The notes under the pieces were generated by a model that ran no database searches, was not told the origin of the DNA, and worked only from the letters and a program-made list of their open reading frames with translations. The translations under genes were made by a program, and so were the position numbers. Below, piece after piece: positions 19,439 through 28,636 of a stretch of DNA of 64,000 nucleotides. Source of the stretch: CAVVIO01 sp963748095 (GTDB taxonomy: Bacteria > Bacteroidota > Bacteroidia > Bacteroidales > UBA10428); the NCBI GenBank assembly GCA_963748095.1, contig CAVVIO010000070.1:1-64000 (forward strand). The letters run 5' to 3'. Position 1 is the stretch's first letter. Every line of letters begins with the position of its first letter.

Positions 19439-19912
19439 TTAAATCTTGATATCCAGTTTGTTTTTTAACATCATAAACTTACTGATATCGAAACTCCCTT
19501 TAATATCGATTATCACCAACCCTTCGCCGGTATTCGCGAACGCTACATAACCAATCATTTTTCCCTTTTTCTGTAGACCGGTAAGATGTATATCATTCTT
19601 ATCATTTTTAATGGTCATCAGGTCGACATATCCCTCTTTTTTAAGATTTTCCTTTAATTCATTCAGGTCATTGGAAGTAAACTGTTCTTTTTCATTTGCA
19701 TAGTTCAACACGACAATCTTTTCAATATTTTTCAGTAAATCTTTTAATTCCGGGTTGTCCTGATTATTGAGCATGGAAAGTGTACTGCTGTAAAAAAACA
19801 AATTGCTTGATTCGGGGAATTTCTTACGAAACTTTTCCACACTTTTACATTGCCCGAACAGATTGATAGTTGCAACAACCATAACAGACAAAACAATAAT
19901 TTTTTTCATCAC
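19439..19912 (-). CDS. DUF4252 domain-containing secreted protein
   Basis: 157 residues. Signal peptide about 1-20 ending in NLFGQ. The body matches the DUF4252 pattern as I recall it: alternating alpha/beta with SSTLSMLNN, KIVVLNYANEKEQ, LKKEGYVDLMTIKNDKNDIHL and GEGLVIIDIKGSFDISKF. The family is almost confined to Bacteroidota and has no known function. It lies 46 nt upstream of the ABC pair on the same strand and may be the first gene of that operon. Confidence 0.8.
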   Translation of the reverse strand: MMKKIIVLSVMVVATINLFGQCKSVEKFRKKFPESSNLFFYSSTLSMLNNQDNPELKDLLKNIEKIVVLNYANEKEQFTSNDLNELKENLKKEGYVDLMTIKNDKNDIHLTGLQKKGKMIGYVAFANTGEGLVIIDIKGSFDISKFMMLKNKLDIKI

Positions 19913-20096
19913 AAAATATGTTTAATTTCTTGGGTCTCCTATTGTATTATTCCTGACGATTGATCCAAAATCTTGTTACAACGAATGTAAGTAAAAATTA
20001 CAGATATGAAAAGAAAAATTTAAAACAGGTTGATTTGTAATATTTTGAATTATCCCGGAAAAGGCGTATATTTAGGTAACATTACCCGGCTATGTC

Positions 20097-20720
20097 ATGA
20101 TCACAAATCCCCGTATCAAAAATATCATTTTATTCCTGTTTACAGTTTTGATATTTTCCCTGGTTTGTGATATAGTTTCATTCGATTTTCGGGGATTAAC
20201 AATTTTAATTCTTTTATTGGCGGTTATTCCGGGAATATGGCTGATTGTAGAATCTTTTTACCTTGCCGGAAAACTCAGGCATACCAATGAAATATTCCCA
20301 TTTAAAAAAATGTATTTTCCGGTTTACCAGGTTATTCCTTCGATATTTCTGCTTGGCATGGCAGCCCTTCTCCGGGAAGATTATCCAAACAGTGCTTTTA
20401 TGTTTATGGCCATTGCTTTTTTTAGATTGATACAGGTAATAATTTATAAATTCATGAACATTTTTGGGTTGATGGTAGATTTGGTAAGAATATTGGAAAA
20501 CAGCGACCTTGTTGTTGAGATTCCTTTTGAATTGATTGATTGCATAACAGTAAAGGAAAACGCTATTGAGTGGATTACAATCCGAAAGAAAAACGGACCG
20601 GCGATTTATCTGGATAAAATGGGAAATAAAAGCAAAGTAGCTTTTTTAAGAAAAGTCGGGGAAGATATAAAAAACAGGGAAATAAGAATTTGCAAACTGT
20701 CAGATCTGGAAAGTTTTTAA
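20097..20720 (+). CDS. hypothetical membrane protein, PH-like C-terminal half
   Basis: 207 residues with no family I recognise. Four hydrophobic segments fill residues about 9-130 (two long ones at 9-52, then about 80-97 and 100-125). The remaining 80 residues are soluble and beta-rich (LVVEIPFELIDCITVKENAIEW ... GPAIYLDKMGNK) and end in a helix, which resembles the PH-like domains of small membrane proteins. It stands alone between divergent and convergent minus-strand genes. The stop is inside a long hairpin that probably ends transcription. Confidence 0.7.
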   Translation: MITNPRIKNIILFLFTVLIFSLVCDIVSFDFRGLTILILLLAVIPGIWLIVESFYLAGKLRHTNEIFPFKKMYFPVYQVIPSIFLLGMAALLREDYPNSAFMFMAIAFFRLIQVIIYKFMNIFGLMVDLVRILENSDLVVEIPFELIDCITVKENAIEWITIRKKNGPAIYLDKMGNKSKVAFLRKVGEDIKNREIRICKLSDLESF

Positions 20721-20737
20721 AACCTTCAAGATCTGAC
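20699..20737. terminator. bidirectional hairpin terminator between convergent genes
   Basis: GTCAGATCT (20699-20707) pairs perfectly with AGATCTGAC (20729-20737), and the inside (GGAAAGTTTT / AAAACCTTC) extends the stem with few mismatches. The left arm overlaps the last codons of the + gene; the maeB stop is at 20747. Placement between convergent 3' ends supports a shared terminator. Confidence 0.6.
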
Positions 20738-20746
20738 GGTATTTAT

Positions 20747-23032
20747 TTAAAATTGAATTATTTCATTCGTAATATTTTGTGCTTCTACCACTGTAATGGC
20801 AGCCATGTTAACAATTTCGCGAACCGAACTTTCCATCTGAAGTACCTGAATAGGTTTTTTCAAGCCTAGCAATATCGGTCCGATAACTTCTGAACCACCA
20901 ATTTCCTGCATTAGTTTGTAAGCAATATTTCCTGAACTCAGGTTGGGAAAAATCAGGGTATTGACATCCATCCCCGCTAGTTTACTGAACGGAAATTTCC
21001 GCATACGCAGTTCCTTGTTGATTGCATAATTGGCTTGCATTTCACCGTCTACGATCAGGTCGGGATAATCCTGGTGTAGAATTTCCACTGCCTCACGAGC
21101 ACGCTGGGGGCTGCCTGTGCGGGTAGAGCCAAAATTGGAATACGAGAGAATAGCAATATGGGGTTCTACATTAAAATTCTTCACCGCGTTAGCCGTTAAT
21201 AGCGCAGTATCGGCAATAGTGCGGCCAGTGGGGGTAATATTAACAGTAGTGTCTGCAAAAAAGAATGGCCCCTTTTTGGTGATAATTACATACATCCCCG
21301 CTATGTGATGAAGGCTGTTATTTGTTCCGGTAATTTGCAGTGCAGGCCTGATCGTTTCAGCATAATTAATGGAAAAACCAGACAGGAATCCATCTGCCTC
21401 ACCGGCTTCCACCATCATCACACCGAAATAGTTGGGGTTGAACATTTTTTCATAAGCATCGGCATAAGTTACTCCTTTACGTTGCCGTTTTTCGAAAAAC
21501 ATGGAGGCATATCGTTTTCTACGCTCATCTTCCGCATCTATTCTGTAATCAATAATCGGTATATTTTCTATATCAATATTATTTTCCAAAGCCAGTTTTT
21601 CAATCTTTTCTACCTCACCTAACAAAATAGGTTTTGCTATTTTTTCATGTATAACCACTTCAACAGCTTTCAATACTTTATAATTTTCAGCATCGGCAAA
21701 TATGACCCTTTTTGGATTGGCTATCGCTTTGATCCTTATATCGTCAATCATCTGGTTATATAGTCCCATTCTTTTCTTCAGCTCGATCTCATATTTTTCC
21801 CAATCGTTAATAGTTGTACGAGCCACTCCGGTTTCAATGGCTGTTTTTGCTACTGCCGGAGCAACCCTGGTTATTAACCGGGGATCAAGTGGTTTCGGAA
21901 TAATATAATCCCTTCCGAATGAGAGGTTTTTGCTTTTATAAGCCAGGTTTACCGTATCGGGTACATCTTCTTTTGCAAGCTGGGCAAGTGCATATACGGC
22001 GGCCTTTTTCATTTCTTCGTTTATCTTGGATGCTTTTACATCAAGTGCTCCTCTGAATATATAAGGGAATCCAAGTACGTTGTTGATCTGGTTAGGATAA
22101 TCGGAACGTCCGGTGGCCATAATTATATCTTTTCTTGCATCTATAGCATCTTCATAGGCAATTTCGGGAACCGGATTGGCCATGGCAAATACAATCGGGT
22201 TTTTGGCCATACTTTTCAGCATCTCCTTGGAAACAACATTACCTTTAGACAATCCCAGAAAAACATCGGCGCCTTTCATTGCCTCGGCAAGTGTCTGAAT
22301 TTTGAGATCGCGTGCAAATTGTTTTTTTATATCATTCAGGTCGGTACGGTCTTTTCGCAAAACACCCTTACTGTCAAGCATTATCACATTTTCAGGATTT
22401 GCCCCCAGACTAATGTAAAGCCGTGTACATGATACAGCTGAAGCACCAGCACCATTAACCACAATTTTTATCCGATCGATTTTTTTACCGGTTATTTCAA
22501 GTGCATTTAACAAACCTGCTGCTGAAATAATGGCTGTTCCATGCTGATCATCATGAAATACGGGAATATTGAGATCGGCTTTCAACCGGTCTTCAATTTC
22601 AAAACATTCGGGAGCTTTTATATCTTCCAGATTAATACCTCCGAATGTAGGGGAAATCGCTCTTACAGTTTCCACAAATTTGTCGATATCCTGTGTATCA
22701 ACTTCAATATCGAAAACATCTACATCGGCAAATACTTTAAACAGCAATCCTTTCCCTTCCATTACCGGCTTGCCTGCGAGGGGGCCGATATTCCCAAGTC
22801 CAAGTACAGCAGTGCCATTGGAAATTACTGCAACAAGATTTCCTTTACTTGTGTACTTATAAGCATCCTCAGGATTTTTTTGAATATCGAGACAGGGCTC
22901 CGCTACTCCGGGTGAATAGGCCAGCGATAAATCGTATTGGGTACGGTAAGGTTTGGTGGGGACTACTTCAATTTTTCCGGGACGACCTGAAGAGTGGTAA
23001 TTCAATGCATCTTCTCTGGATATCTTTGCCAT
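20747..23032 (-). CDS. maeB: NADP-dependent malic enzyme with phosphotransacetylase-like domain
   Basis: 761-residue fusion. Residues about 1-425 are the malic enzyme, converting malate to pyruvate and CO2 with NADP: YSPGVAEPCLDI, YTSKGNLVAVISNGTAVLGLGN, metal-binding FHDDQHGTAI and nucleotide loop VVNGAGASAVSCTRLY. Residues about 430-761 form a phosphate acetyl/butyryltransferase-like domain (RVIFADAENYKVLKA ... DVNTLIFPNLSSGNIAYKL). This is the standard MaeB layout; the C-terminal part is believed to be regulatory (acetyl-CoA binding) and not catalytic. Full length, nothing missing. Monocistronic. Confidence 0.95.
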   Translation of the reverse strand: MAKISREDALNYHSSGRPGKIEVVPTKPYRTQYDLSLAYSPGVAEPCLDIQKNPEDAYKYTSKGNLVAVISNGTAVLGLGNIGPLAGKPVMEGKGLLFKVFADVDVFDIEVDTQDIDKFVETVRAISPTFGGINLEDIKAPECFEIEDRLKADLNIPVFHDDQHGTAIISAAGLLNALEITGKKIDRIKIVVNGAGASAVSCTRLYISLGANPENVIMLDSKGVLRKDRTDLNDIKKQFARDLKIQTLAEAMKGADVFLGLSKGNVVSKEMLKSMAKNPIVFAMANPVPEIAYEDAIDARKDIIMATGRSDYPNQINNVLGFPYIFRGALDVKASKINEEMKKAAVYALAQLAKEDVPDTVNLAYKSKNLSFGRDYIIPKPLDPRLITRVAPAVAKTAIETGVARTTINDWEKYEIELKKRMGLYNQMIDDIRIKAIANPKRVIFADAENYKVLKAVEVVIHEKIAKPILLGEVEKIEKLALENNIDIENIPIIDYRIDAEDERRKRYASMFFEKRQRKGVTYADAYEKMFNPNYFGVMMVEAGEADGFLSGFSINYAETIRPALQITGTNNSLHHIAGMYVIITKKGPFFFADTTVNITPTGRTIADTALLTANAVKNFNVEPHIAILSYSNFGSTRTGSPQRAREAVEILHQDYPDLIVDGEMQANYAINKELRMRKFPFSKLAGMDVNTLIFPNLSSGNIAYKLMQEIGGSEVIGPILLGLKKPIQVLQMESSVREIVNMAAITVVEAQNITNEIIQF

Positions 23033-23364
23033 AATAATTCAATTTTATTTTAACGATGTGCTAAATTAAATAATATTGATGTCTCAGGGAAGGTCAAAAG
23101 TCATTAATTTATTTTTAATGCATCAATTTTGAGATTAAATTTTTTGAGTTTTTATAGTTGTATAATAATTATTTTCAGTATTAAGAATCACATATACAGT
23201 AATTTATAAAAAAAAATTAAAAAATTTCACTTTTAATGGTGACATTTTTAGGTATAGTGGTATTAAACGACAAAGATGGGAAAAAGGAAATCGAAAATTA
23301 AATCCCAAAATTTAAGAGGTTGATTTAAAAATGTACTTTGACATATCAAATTTGGTTTAAAGAT

Positions 23365-23905
23365 ACTGGTTGTTTATAAATTAAGTTACTAATTTTTTTA
23401 AAGGAGGTTGATAAAATAAAAATTACTACTGATGTTAAGTAAAAAGTTAGGTGATCAAGTTAGAGGATATGGCCGATTTTGGGATTAGTCCCCTTAAAGG
23501 ATGGCTGTTCAAAGAAAATTAAACATGCTACTGGTTGTTTTAGGTTATTTTTAAATTAGAAACTGCTGATGTTAAGCGCAACAAGTTATTTTTAAGTTAT
23601 TGGTTGTAGCAAATTTTGGTGAATACCGTTTTCAGATTGCTGTTGGGGTTCATTACTTAAGGAATGCGCTGGTTGTTTTTGGATGTTTCAAATGCGTTCT
23701 GAAAAGTAAAATATTAACAGTGTTAAATGTACCCTCAAGTTAAAGGAGAAGGCAAAGTCGGTGTCCCGTTAAAAGATGGCTGTTAGATGATTTATGTTAT
23801 GAGTTATGAGTGAAAAATGTGCAATTAATTAGGCGCAAGTAGTTAGGTATGAGTTAATGGACGTAGCAGAAGACAGGCTGTATGCTGTTATTGAATGGCT
23901 GTTAT
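23365..23905 (+). repeat. diverged ~140-170-nt tandem repeats
   Basis: ACTGGTTGTTT opens units at 23365 and 23530, and GCTGGTTGTTT at 23668. Inside the first two are ACTACTGATGTTAAG and ACTGCTGATGTTAAG. Units one and three end in similar words: CCCCTTAAAGGATGGCTGTT and CCCGTTAAAAGATGGCTGTT; a further GAATGGCTGTTAT is at 23893. Order and spacing of the shared words are kept while the sequence between has drifted and every frame has stops. Unit boundaries are approximate. Confidence 0.55.
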
Positions 23906-24030
23906 AGGCCTAGGGAATTCAGGTGAGAATATTTTTAAGTTGAAATTATGCACGTTTGAATGTTCTTTATGTATTGGAAACTAAAAACCCCTTTTCCATT
24001 ATATTATGTTCATAATTTTAGGTGATTGGT

Positions 24031-24122
24031 AAAGGGATGCCTTTTAATTTTTTAAGTTAGGTTATTAATTCTCAGAAGCAAAACTGTATTTTTTACATTA
24101 ATTTTAAGGCATCCCTTTTTTT
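24031..24122 (+). terminator. 13-bp stem, long loop, T-run: terminator of an untranslated RNA
   Basis: AAAGGGATGCCTT (24031-24043) is perfectly complementary to AAGGCATCCCTTT (24106-24118), and the run of T continues to 24122. The 62-nt loop is A/T-rich. A perfect 13-bp stem directly against a T-run is what an intrinsic terminator looks like on +, although the loop is unusually long. There is no gene just upstream on +, so the transcript it would end is the non-coding repeat block. Confidence 0.55.
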
Positions 24123-24513
24123 GGTTAAATTTTCAAATACAAAAAAACTAATCCTGCACTTTAAATAGAGAATGTGTTGAAATTTATAAATTAAATACAA
24201 TATAAAACTGCTGTTTCTTTTCATTCCAGATATTTTGTTTCAATGCAATTCTGTTTCCGGTAAATTATCAATCAATTAGCCAGACATTCAAACGGCTCAT
24301 TCTTCCAGGGTTTTAAGGATCGTCTTTAACCGAATCGTTTTCATTAATTTAATCTCAAAATTTCATGCTATAATTGAAATATTATACATATTCAGGCGTC
24401 TTGTAATTAGAATGTTATTTATTTACGGGAAATTGAGTAATTTGTCATATAATGAAGTTCAATTTAATTACTACATGAAATTATTCCCTGAAATAAATTA
24501 AAAAATACTATTT

Positions 24514-25083
24514 ATGGAAGATGCACAACACATTTGTCCGGTCTGGGCGGGTTACTTTCTTGCAAGTCCGCTAAGAAAGCTTTTTCAATCTCCACGTAAG
24601 ATTACCGGTAACTTTATCAAAGAGGGGATGACTGTAATTGACGCCGGTTGTGCCATGGGATTTTTCAGTCTGCCAATGGCCCGGATGACGGGTAAAAGCG
24701 GTCGGGTGATCTGTATAGATATGCAGGAAAAAATGCTGCAGAAGCTCATGAAACGCGCAGATGAAAGGGGATTGGGCAAAATAATCACGCCGCGTAAGGC
24801 CCAACCAGCTTCTCTTAATATATCGGATTTATTTGATGTTGCTGATTTCGCACTGGCATTTGCAGTCGTACACGAAGTACCCGATAAAGATTCCTTTTTC
24901 AGTGAACTTTTTAAAGCATTAAAGCCCGGTGGAAAATTACTGGTAGCCGAACCCAGGGGACATGTGAGTATGCAGGCATTTTCTGCCACACTGAAAACAG
25001 CACAAGATAAAGGATTTCAGATTCTCGACCATCCTGTAATTCATAACAGTATTTCGGCTTTAATGGAGAAACCTTCTTCCTGA
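24514..25083 (+). CDS. class I SAM-dependent methyltransferase
   Basis: 189 residues. SAM-binding motif I VIDAGCAMGFFSLPMA near residue 39, acidic end of strand 2 at VICIDMQEKM, motif IV DFALAFAVVHEV, and post-motif LKPGGKLLVAEPRG. The start MEDAQHICPVWAGYFLASP is typical of a group of small UbiE-like methyltransferases in Bacteroidota and archaea, with a Cys-Pro pair near the N-terminus. Substrate unknown. Alone on +, convergent with the NlpC/P60 gene. Confidence 0.87.
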   Translation: MEDAQHICPVWAGYFLASPLRKLFQSPRKITGNFIKEGMTVIDAGCAMGFFSLPMARMTGKSGRVICIDMQEKMLQKLMKRADERGLGKIITPRKAQPASLNISDLFDVADFALAFAVVHEVPDKDSFFSELFKALKPGGKLLVAEPRGHVSMQAFSATLKTAQDKGFQILDHPVIHNSISALMEKPSS

Positions 25084-25114
25084 TATAGTATAGTAAAAAT
25101 AATCAGGTTGAAAA

Positions 25115-25591
25115 CTAATTATCCGGGAAAAAAGAACGGAATCCGGCAAGTTTTGTCTTCCAGTATCTATCCAGACTATCAATGCGGATAACTTTGTATT
25201 TTCCTGGAGAGTGAATGAATCTGGATTTACTCAGGTAGATTCCTACATGTGAAATCTTATCGGAATTGATCCGAAAAAAGATCAGATCACCTTCTTCTGC
25301 ATCATCCAAAGATATAATTTCCGAAGCTTCGGCATACTGCCTGTTTGAAGATACCGGAAGAGAAAGGCCATGCATTTTATAAATATGCCTGGTAAAACCG
25401 GAACAATCAAAATTCTTTTCATTGCTTCCAAGGAAACCGAGAGCATCAGTTACAATTTCCTCTCTAGTGCCGGTAAGCTGATTTTTTTCGGGTGTTCCGT
25501 TAACTAGTGGAGGGATGATTAATAATCCCGAATAGATAACAGCAATGATTATCCAACTCATATTTCCTCTTTTTTTTCGATCAGCATACAT
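25115..25591 (-). CDS. NlpC/P60 cell-wall peptidase
   Basis: Peptidoglycan endopeptidase anchored or exported by an N-terminal hydrophobic segment. I set the start at the ATG at 25591 (MYADRKKRG, then WIIIAVIYSGLLIIPPL), which gives a positive n-region directly before the helix; an AAAAGAG lies just upstream. An in-frame ATG at 25675 would add 28 polar residues. Catalytic triad visible: Cys in NFDCSGFTRHIYK, His in ISHVGIYLSK, and the third polar residue His in FIHSPGKYK. EGDLIFFR between them is also typical. About 158 residues, no extra binding domain. Confidence 0.88.
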   Translation of the reverse strand: MYADRKKRGNMSWIIIAVIYSGLLIIPPLVNGTPEKNQLTGTREEIVTDALGFLGSNEKNFDCSGFTRHIYKMHGLSLPVSSNRQYAEASEIISLDDAEEGDLIFFRINSDKISHVGIYLSKSRFIHSPGKYKVIRIDSLDRYWKTKLAGFRSFFPDN

Positions 25592-25828
25592 TGCATGTAA
25601 CTCTTTTTGTTTGAAATATAACGGATTATAATATAAAATATTTTCATGCGTTAATAATTTGTTCCAACATTTCATTATTACAATATCCCATTATTAACCC
25701 CTCCAACCATCCATTCATTCTCGATTATATCATCAAATCACCATATCTCCAATAATATCAAGTGAAATAATTTAGCGTTTTCTTAAGCATTTATTAATAC
25801 TTTTACACTTTTTAAATTTTTCTGCAGT

Positions 25829-27664
25829 ATGAGGTATTTATCGGTTTACTGGAAGTTATTATTAAGATTGCTGGTTATATTGTTGATTTATACATTGGCC
25901 AGGTTTCTGTTTCTTATTTTCAACTGGAGTTATTATCACCAGCTTCCGGCAGGAGAAATAGTTATGTCTTTTATCTACGGATTACGATTTGACATAAGTG
26001 CAGTCCTGTACATTAATTTACTTTTTATTTATCTTTCCTTACTGCCATTTAAGTTTATATTCAATGCCATATATCAACGAGCGCTGAAAATATTTTTCCT
26101 GGTAACCAACCTTATTTTTTTACTTTTCGAAGTTGCCGATTTTCAATATATAAAGTTTTCAGGAAAACATATCGATATGGGGATATTTGGTTTCTGGGGT
26201 GATCTTGTGAGTCAGGGATTTCAAATGTCATTGGATTACTGGTACCTGACGATAATATTGACAGTACTAGGAATAATAATCTGGTACATGTACCCGGATA
26301 AGATCACAAAAAAAGGAAGGCTCAACATCGCTTTCACCATTATAGGATTTGTTTTATTGCATGGAATATTACTTGTCGGAGTTCGTGGTAATACCAAAAG
26401 CAAGCCAATTATGCCCATTGTTGCTTTTGCAGAATCACCACGTACTGGTAATCTGATTCTTAATACTCCCTTTTGCATGATTCAAACGATTGGGAAGACC
26501 ACCTTACAGCCTGATCACTATTTTGATAAACAGGAATTGGATAGAATACTCCCTCAACAGTTTATGAGTAAAACTGAACACCTACCTCACCGGAATGTAG
26601 TAATATTTATTCTTGAAAGTTTTTCATCCGAGTTTATCGGATATCTGGACTCTACAACTCATTTCACTCCTTTTCTTGATAGTCTGGCTAATGTTGGTGT
26701 GGCATTCAGGAATTGTTATGCTAACGGAAGGATATCCCAACAGGCTGTACCGTCTATTTTGGCCGGCTTGCCTAACCTGATGGAAGAATCGATCCTCACA
26801 TCCCCATACCAGGTGGATCAGTTTTTCAGCATGCCACAATACCTGAAAAAGTATGGTTACCATGCTTATTTTTTCCATGGTGGAAATAACGGTACCATGG
26901 GATTCGACAGGTTTACCGAAAAAATAGGATTCAGGTATTTCGGACGAAATGAATACCCTTATAAAGGTGATTTTGACGGTAACTGGGGAATTTATGACGA
27001 ACCCTACCTGAAATATTGTGCCGGGATGCTCGACAGTCTGAAAGGGCCATTTATCGCTTCCATATTCACCCTGAGTTCTCATCAACCTTACAAAATACCG
27101 GAAAAATACCGGGAAAGATTTTCAAAAGGAAAGTATCCGATACAAAATAGTATATCGTATGCCGATTATGCTATTTCGCGCTTTTTTGAAAAAGCTAAAA
27201 AGATGGATTGGTATAAAAATACATTATTCATATTTACAGCCGATCATTCATTTCCTCCTCCGGATAACAGGTGGTGGGGTATACTCGACCAATACCACAT
27301 TCCGTTGATCCTTTTCTATCCCGGTCATAAATTTGAAACAGATGACCGGATGGTGGTACAACATGCGGATATCTTACCTACTGTTGCTGATTTTCTGGGA
27401 GTATACCCGCCTCATTTACCAAGATTTGGTTTTTCTGTCCTTTCTCCGGATTCAACTGCAGATGCTGTTTTTTATCATAATAAGTCCTTTTACCTGGTAA
27501 AGAATGATTATTATCTGCGGTTATTAAATGGAGAATTTTCATTTTTTAATAAGAAGGATCAGCCCTTGAAAAAAGATTTTACAGATAGTTTGGCAATCAA
27601 TCGTTTGAAAGCTTATAAACAATACTTTGAGAACAGTATGGTTGATAACACCTTTATGAAATAG
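25829..27664 (+). CDS. LTA-synthase-family sulfatase (alkaline phosphatase superfamily)
   Basis: 611-residue membrane enzyme. Five membrane helices in residues 1-190, then a periplasmic alkaline-phosphatase-fold domain. Metal and active-site positions: Glu in FILESFSSEFIG, the Thr/Ser-nucleophile region NGRISQQAVPSILAG, substrate-site FTLSSHQPYKIP and metal pair FTADHSFPPP. In Gram-positives such proteins polymerise lipoteichoic acid; Bacteroidota have no LTA, so here it more likely transfers or removes a phosphoglycerol or phosphoethanolamine group on envelope glycans. That role is inferred. The nucleophile is probably Ser instead of Thr. Ends before a convergent hairpin terminator. Confidence 0.87.
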   Translation: MRYLSVYWKLLLRLLVILLIYTLARFLFLIFNWSYYHQLPAGEIVMSFIYGLRFDISAVLYINLLFIYLSLLPFKFIFNAIYQRALKIFFLVTNLIFLLFEVADFQYIKFSGKHIDMGIFGFWGDLVSQGFQMSLDYWYLTIILTVLGIIIWYMYPDKITKKGRLNIAFTIIGFVLLHGILLVGVRGNTKSKPIMPIVAFAESPRTGNLILNTPFCMIQTIGKTTLQPDHYFDKQELDRILPQQFMSKTEHLPHRNVVIFILESFSSEFIGYLDSTTHFTPFLDSLANVGVAFRNCYANGRISQQAVPSILAGLPNLMEESILTSPYQVDQFFSMPQYLKKYGYHAYFFHGGNNGTMGFDRFTEKIGFRYFGRNEYPYKGDFDGNWGIYDEPYLKYCAGMLDSLKGPFIASIFTLSSHQPYKIPEKYRERFSKGKYPIQNSISYADYAISRFFEKAKKMDWYKNTLFIFTADHSFPPPDNRWWGILDQYHIPLILFYPGHKFETDDRMVVQHADILPTVADFLGVYPPHLPRFGFSVLSPDSTADAVFYHNKSFYLVKNDYYLRLLNGEFSFFNKKDQPLKKDFTDSLAINRLKAYKQYFENSMVDNTFMK

Positions 27665-27721
27665 TTAAAATACCCGGGGTAATAATATTCTGTTATAATT
27701 TGTGATTGCCTGGAAAGTCCT

Positions 27722-27757
27722 GTGTCGGATAAGAAAATGGAGTTTTCTTGCCGACAC
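27722..27757. terminator. long hairpin terminator between convergent genes
   Basis: GTGTCGG (27722-27728) pairs with CCGACAC (27751-27757); inside, AAGAAAA (27731-27737) pairs with TTTTCTT (27743-27749) around a TGGAG loop. Fourteen pairs with one small internal loop. A TTTTTT run follows about 14 nt later on +. It sits between the sulfatase stop (+) and the small membrane gene stop (-). Confidence 0.72.
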
Positions 27758-27760
27758 TAA

Positions 27761-28018
27761 TTATCTGTTTTTTCCTGGTTTAAGAAGCGCTTTTATCATT
27801 CCGGTACCTGCAACTGCTCCCCAAAAAAATTCAAGTATAATAAAAGGGGTATAATGAATGAGTACCGAAGCATAACCTGAAAGGATAGCTCCAACTAGAT
27901 TCATCAGTGAATAAAGGAATGAGTCGGAGGTTATTTTTTTAAATAAATTCAGCATAAAGGCTAATAAAAGTATAAAAACACCGGTTGATCCGACCACTAC
28001 AGAAACATTCATAGTCAA
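27761..28018 (-). CDS. small membrane protein, CBU_0592 type
   Basis: 85 residues with three membrane segments (about 8-25, 38-57 and 60-78) and the pattern ILLLAFMLNLFKKITSDSFLYSLMNLVGA, which fits the CBU_0592-like family. The family has no known biochemical function. Monocistronic, ending at the shared hairpin with the sulfatase gene. Confidence 0.75.
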   Translation of the reverse strand: MTMNVSVVVGSTGVFILLLAFMLNLFKKITSDSFLYSLMNLVGAILSGYASVLIHYTPFIILEFFWGAVAGTGMIKALLKPGKNR

Positions 28019-28171
28019 AGTTTTATTATTGAATAAATTCCTGCAATAGTAGTAATATTATTTTCATTTAAAAAGAATTATTGACAGGGTTTCTCGGGAT
28101 TATAAAAATCTTTACTTTTATAAATCCATTTCAGTTTTTTCGAATAATACATATGTAAAATCAGTAGAGAA

Positions 28172-28567
28172 ATGATGAATAATGCTGTTGTTACCGATTT
28201 TGTAAAAGCTATTAATGATGGCGATGTAAACAGGATTTATGAACTGATGACCGAGGATCATGCATTTATTGACGCACAGGATCATGTTCATAAAGGTCGT
28301 GAGTTTATGAAAAATGCCTGGAAAGAATATTTTGAAATGTTTCCGGATTACCAGATCGATATAACGGAGATTATCGGAACAGACACATTGTTTGCCTTAT
28401 TTGGATATGTCAGCGGCACCTATAAAAACCTGAAGAATAAGGATAATAGTAATTACTGGAGAATTCCGGGATCGTGGAAAGCAATAGTGGCGGACAAAAA
28501 GATCAGACATTGGCAGGTGTATTGTGATTATACTGGAATTATGGAAATTGTAAACAGGAATCTGTAA
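28172..28567 (+). CDS. SnoaL/NTF2-like protein
   Basis: 131 residues with the NTF2 cone-fold pattern: helix VVTDFVKAINDGDVNRIYELMTEDH, then the strand/helix HVHKGREFMKNAWKEYFEMFPDYQ, and C-terminal strands GTYKN and KIRHWQVYCDYTGIM. Such SnoaL-like proteins are small cytosolic enzymes or binding proteins with very diverse roles; nothing here gives a substrate. It is 69 nt before the TrpF-like gene, which may be in the same transcript. Confidence 0.82.
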   Translation: MMNNAVVTDFVKAINDGDVNRIYELMTEDHAFIDAQDHVHKGREFMKNAWKEYFEMFPDYQIDITEIIGTDTLFALFGYVSGTYKNLKNKDNSNYWRIPGSWKAIVADKKIRHWQVYCDYTGIMEIVNRNL

Positions 28568-28636
28568 TATTTCGGATATCATTTCTTCTGCAACAACATA
28601 ACTAATTATCAACATCAAATTAACTGAATTGAAATT

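Larger units (their letters stand above)
23033..24513. other. 1.48-kb non-coding block with diverged repeats
   Basis: Between divergent maeB (-) and a methyltransferase (+). No open frame of gene quality on either strand, and the A/T content is high. It contains diverged repeats of ACTGGTTGTTT and GATGGCTGTT words (23365-23905) and, downstream, a 13-bp hairpin with T-run (24031-24122). A CTTTGACATATCAAA segment at 23337-23351 resembles a -33 TTTGACA region but lacks a convincing -7 box. It may be one or more untranslated RNAs; that is inference. Confidence 0.6.
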
